The position numbers were made by a program, and so were the translations under genes. Shown here piece by piece: positions 62,125-64,000 of a DNA stretch of 64,000 bases; positions within the stretch are counted from its first letter, which is position 1; every line of letters begins with the position of its first letter. Below the pieces are notes generated by a model. It ran no database searches. It was not told where the DNA came from and was given only the letters and a program-made list of their open reading frames with translations. The stretch is taken from contig CALAGQ010000125.1 in the NCBI GenBank assembly GCA_937891765.1, forward strand, positions 1 to 64,000, in the 5' to 3' direction. This stretch comes from an uncultured Nitrospina sp. GTDB lineage: Bacteria > Nitrospinota > Nitrospinia > Nitrospinales > VA-1.

Positions 62125-62274
62125 GGAACTTTCCTCTTATAGGATGCAGGTTCTTGCGTTCATTTCGTCGATCAATACTTATTCATTGGGTCAGAATATA
62201 TAAGGGTTGCAGGATAGAATTTACTTTATAAAGCTAGAGAGTTCAATGTCTATTGGTGGAGGGGTTTCGTTACA

Positions 62275-62308
62275 AAGAAAAAGGGCGGGAGCCTAAGCCC
62301 TCGCCCTT
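62275..62308 (-). terminator. terminator of nirK transcript
   Basis: On the minus strand AAGGGCG...CGCCCTT encloses an imperfect GGG/CCC inner stem and is followed by five Ts and more T-rich sequence. It is about 125 bases past the nirK stop, with the hairpin-repeat block in between. Confidence 0.7.
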
Positions 62309-62334
62309 CTGGTTGTGCTATTTTTCCTGCTGGC

Positions 62335-62429
62335 TGCTCGCCGCAGGGGCAGATAGTACCAACTCGTTGAGCCGCCTATAATTTTGCCAGTCAACTATAG
62401 TTATTGCCAGTTGGCCCCACGCCGAGTGG
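62335..62429. repeat. hairpin-repeat block abutting nirK
   Basis: Contains GCTCGCCGCAGGGGC, TCGTTGAGCC, TTGCCAGT and a family A copy (62412-62429; CCACTCGGCGTGGGGCCA in nirK sense) that starts one base past the nirK stop codon. Confidence 0.85.
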
Positions 62430-62430
62430 C

Positions 62431-63408
62431 TTATTTGCCTTGGCGGATGACTTTCGGGTCTTCTTTACCCTCAACCACCAAATGCCCGATGGCGCCTTTG
62501 GCGACCCGGTAGATGCTGTGATCAACCAGAGCATAGGTTCCCGGTACATCCACTTTGAATTCGACAATCGTCGCGCCGGCAGAAGGTACCAGAGTGGTTT
62601 GAATGCTCTTACCCATGGCACCGCCAATTCCGCCTTCGTTATAAACCTTGTCGAAGATTTCTCCAATGATGTGGAAGGAAGAAATGCCGTTAGGTCCGAT
62701 GTTGCCGAAATAGATTCTTACGGTTTCGCCGACTTTGGCTTTCAAAGCATTTTTGCCGAGTAATCCACCTTCTTTGCCGTTGAAGACAACATGGGTGGGG
62801 TGCTCGTCGAGCCCCTTTTGGATATCAAAGGGAGCAACGCCTTTTTCAGGCTCGCCGGTGAAGAACTCACTTTCCATAACATAATATTCCCGGTCAACCG
62901 CGGGTAGTCCACCTTCAGGCTCAACCAGAACGAGGCCATACATGCCGTTGGAGATATGATCGACAATGGCACCCGCCGCGCAATGGTAGATAAAAAGTCC
63001 AGCCGCCTTAGCTTTGAAAGTGAAAACTTTTTCCTGGCCAGGGTCTATTGTGCTGAAAGCCGCACCACCGCCGGGACCGTTGACGGCGTGGATGTCGATG
63101 TTGTGAGGCTGGGTATTGCTCTTGGCGTTGGATAAATGGAACTCAATGCTGTCGCCCACACGAACCCGAGCCATCGGGCCGGGAACCGTTCCAGCATAAC
63201 TCCAGAAATTATATTTCACTCCATCAGCCAGATCACCAACATATTCTTTGGCTTCGAGATTGATGACAACCGTGTCCGCTCCGCGCTTGACAGCAGGGGG
63301 GACGTTGGGGGCGGTGGTCAGTTTTGCTGTGACACCGGCGAAAGCCGCTGTGGCACCCAAACCGGCAACCATAGCAAACGCAATTAAAGTAGCTGTTACT
63401 TTTTTCAT
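62431..63408 (-). CDS. nirK: copper-containing nitrite reductase
   Basis: A 325-residue exported two-cupredoxin enzyme reducing nitrite to nitric oxide. Signal peptide to about residue 24 (AFAMVAGLGATAAFA). Type 1 copper ligands His102, Cys143, His151, Met156; type 2 copper ligands His107, His142 and His297. The catalytic Asp105 (PHNIDIH) and His246 (SSFHIIGE) are both present, so it should be active. The C143-to-H151 spacing is one shorter than in the classic denitrifier enzyme. AGGAGG ribosome site. Divergent from an Rrf2 regulator with a palindromic site between, which suggests NO or Fe-S control. Confidence 0.96.
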   Translation of the reverse strand: MKKVTATLIAFAMVAGLGATAAFAGVTAKLTTAPNVPPAVKRGADTVVINLEAKEYVGDLADGVKYNFWSYAGTVPGPMARVRVGDSIEFHLSNAKSNTQPHNIDIHAVNGPGGGAAFSTIDPGQEKVFTFKAKAAGLFIYHCAAGAIVDHISNGMYGLVLVEPEGGLPAVDREYYVMESEFFTGEPEKGVAPFDIQKGLDEHPTHVVFNGKEGGLLGKNALKAKVGETVRIYFGNIGPNGISSFHIIGEIFDKVYNEGGIGGAMGKSIQTTLVPSAGATIVEFKVDVPGTYALVDHSIYRVAKGAIGHLVVEGKEDPKVIRQGK

Positions 63409-63504
63409 TATAAATCCTCCTAAAGATTGAAAAAGTTTAAACGGTTATTAAATGGTTGAGAATATAACTCTGCGTTTCCTAGCTTTTTCTATGACTTGTC
63501 AGGT

Positions 63505-63523
63505 GTTCCTAATTAGCAGGAAC
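63505..63523. promoter_or_regulatory. inverted repeat in nirK-regulator gap
   Basis: GTTCCT-N7-AGGAAC, nearer to nirK than the second palindrome. Possible operator; the binding protein is not known. Confidence 0.4.
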
Positions 63524-63556
63524 GAAACTGCCTGTTCAAAGGCTTATTATAAGATA

Positions 63557-63576
63557 AAAAGATATATTTATCTTTT
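63557..63576. promoter_or_regulatory. candidate Rrf2/NsrR-type operator
   Basis: AAAAGATA-N4-TATCTTTT, a perfect 8-bp inverted repeat. The core AAGATATATTTATCTT resembles the NsrR half-site AAGATGYATTT. It lies 66 bases before the regulator start, where the regulator's own -35 region would be. Confidence 0.55.
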
Positions 63577-63642
63577 GTATAAAACCAATTTATGATATGT
63601 TAAAATAGATGTCAAGATGAAATTATCCATTTAAGGGGCATT

Positions 63643-64000
63643 ATGATTTCCCAGACTTCAGAATATGCTTTACGGGCAGTGGTTTGCCTGGCGCAGAATC
63701 CAGATAAGCCTCACACCACCGCCGAGATTGCCAAGTGGACCAAGGTTCCCGAACATTATCTGTCAAAAGTTTTGCTGGCTCTGGCCAAGCACGAGGTGGT
63801 TATTTCAAAGAAAGGTTTGCACGGCGGTTATGTGCTGGCGCACGATCCGGAAGACCTGCCATTGCTGAACGTCATCAATGCGGTGGACCCGATTAAACAT
63901 ATAAAGAGTTGCCCCTTGAAACTGAAAACCCATGGCACTCATCTTTGCCGACTGCACCAACGGCTCAACGAGTCGATCGACATGATGGAAGACCTGTTCC
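63643..64000 (+). CDS. Rrf2 family transcriptional regulator (partial, cut by window edge)
   Basis: The first 119 codons of a winged-helix regulator: MISQTSEYALRAVVCLAQNP, TTAEIAKWTKVPEHYLSKVL (helix-turn-helix), GLHGGYVLAHDPEDLPLLNVINAVDP (wing and helix), then CPLKLKTHGTHLCRLHQRLNESIDMM with the cysteines that bind an Fe-S cluster in NsrR/IscR types. The open frame continues past 64000. AAGGGGCA precedes the ATG. Divergent from nirK with a palindrome between, so an NO-responsive NsrR-like role is likely, though IscR-like or other Rrf2 roles remain possible. Confidence 0.9.
   Translation, partial: MISQTSEYALRAVVCLAQNPDKPHTTAEIAKWTKVPEHYLSKVLLALAKHEVVISKKGLHGGYVLAHDPEDLPLLNVINAVDPIKHIKSCPLKLKTHGTHLCRLHQRLNESIDMMEDLF

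Noticed and set aside
1-64000. CRISPR array
   Set aside because: The dispersed repeats are short, irregularly spaced and lie singly in gaps; no repeat-spacer ladder and no cas genes.

Overview
The window looks like a chromosome segment of a Gram-negative, flagellated, respiring bacterium. It encodes LptG-type lipopolysaccharide export, flagellin with a sigma-28 promoter, several periplasmic multihaem c-type cytochromes, a copper nitrite reductase with a neighbouring Rrf2-type regulator, and many exported lipoproteins. The gene set fits a Nitrospina-like nitrite oxidiser (Nitrospinota). That assignment is an inference from gene content; no 16S rRNA gene or other decisive marker lies in the window.

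Layout. 1-3.7 kb: flagellar region (flagellin, a sigma-54 activator, and a textbook sigma-28 promoter pointing out of the left edge). 3.8-10 kb: small redox and cupin proteins, including a Rieske-like protein whose histidine ligands are replaced by cysteine; a TPR protein; a flavin disulfide oxidoreductase; and a gcvT-gcvH-gcvPA glycine cleavage operon without gcvPB. 10-26 kb: mainly housekeeping genes (lepA-lepB, tyrS, and the conserved rpmH-rnpA-yidD-yidC-mnmE block) mixed with exported proteins of unknown role. 26-35 kb: accessory region with a gene flanked by 37-bp inverted repeats and split by an in-frame stop, two tandem radical SAM proteins, a long NHL beta-propeller protein, and a stand-alone HPt domain. 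35-41.2 kb: a tight four-gene cytochrome c operon with 24 CXXCH motifs plus one CX4CH; its two large members are diverged tandem duplicates. 41.4-50.6 kb: DUF1015, engB, a ferredoxin, an AmgK-like kinase, lptG, a Ppx/GppA phosphatase, acetolactate synthase, a metallo-hydrolase, and sspB. 50.7-55.6 kb: tRNA-His followed by an A+T-richer block carrying isoaspartyl peptidase, cyanophycinase and cyanophycin synthetase, closed by a 20/21 copy of the tRNA 3' end; this has the form of a small tRNA-targeted island for cyanophycin (nitrogen storage). 55.6-64 kb: degraded fragments, DoxX, pirin, a P-type ATPase remnant, two convergent formylglycine-generating-enzyme-like proteins, an aldehyde dehydrogenase, nirK, and a divergent Rrf2 regulator cut by the right edge.

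Gaps between genes are seeded with short hairpin repeats (6-bp stems, 3-base loops, some stems covarying). They sit at or a few bases past stop codons, usually in the same orientation relative to the gene, and in two cases the hairpin loop itself supplies the stop codon. This repeat system, the cytochrome operon and the cyanophycin island are the parts most worth following up.
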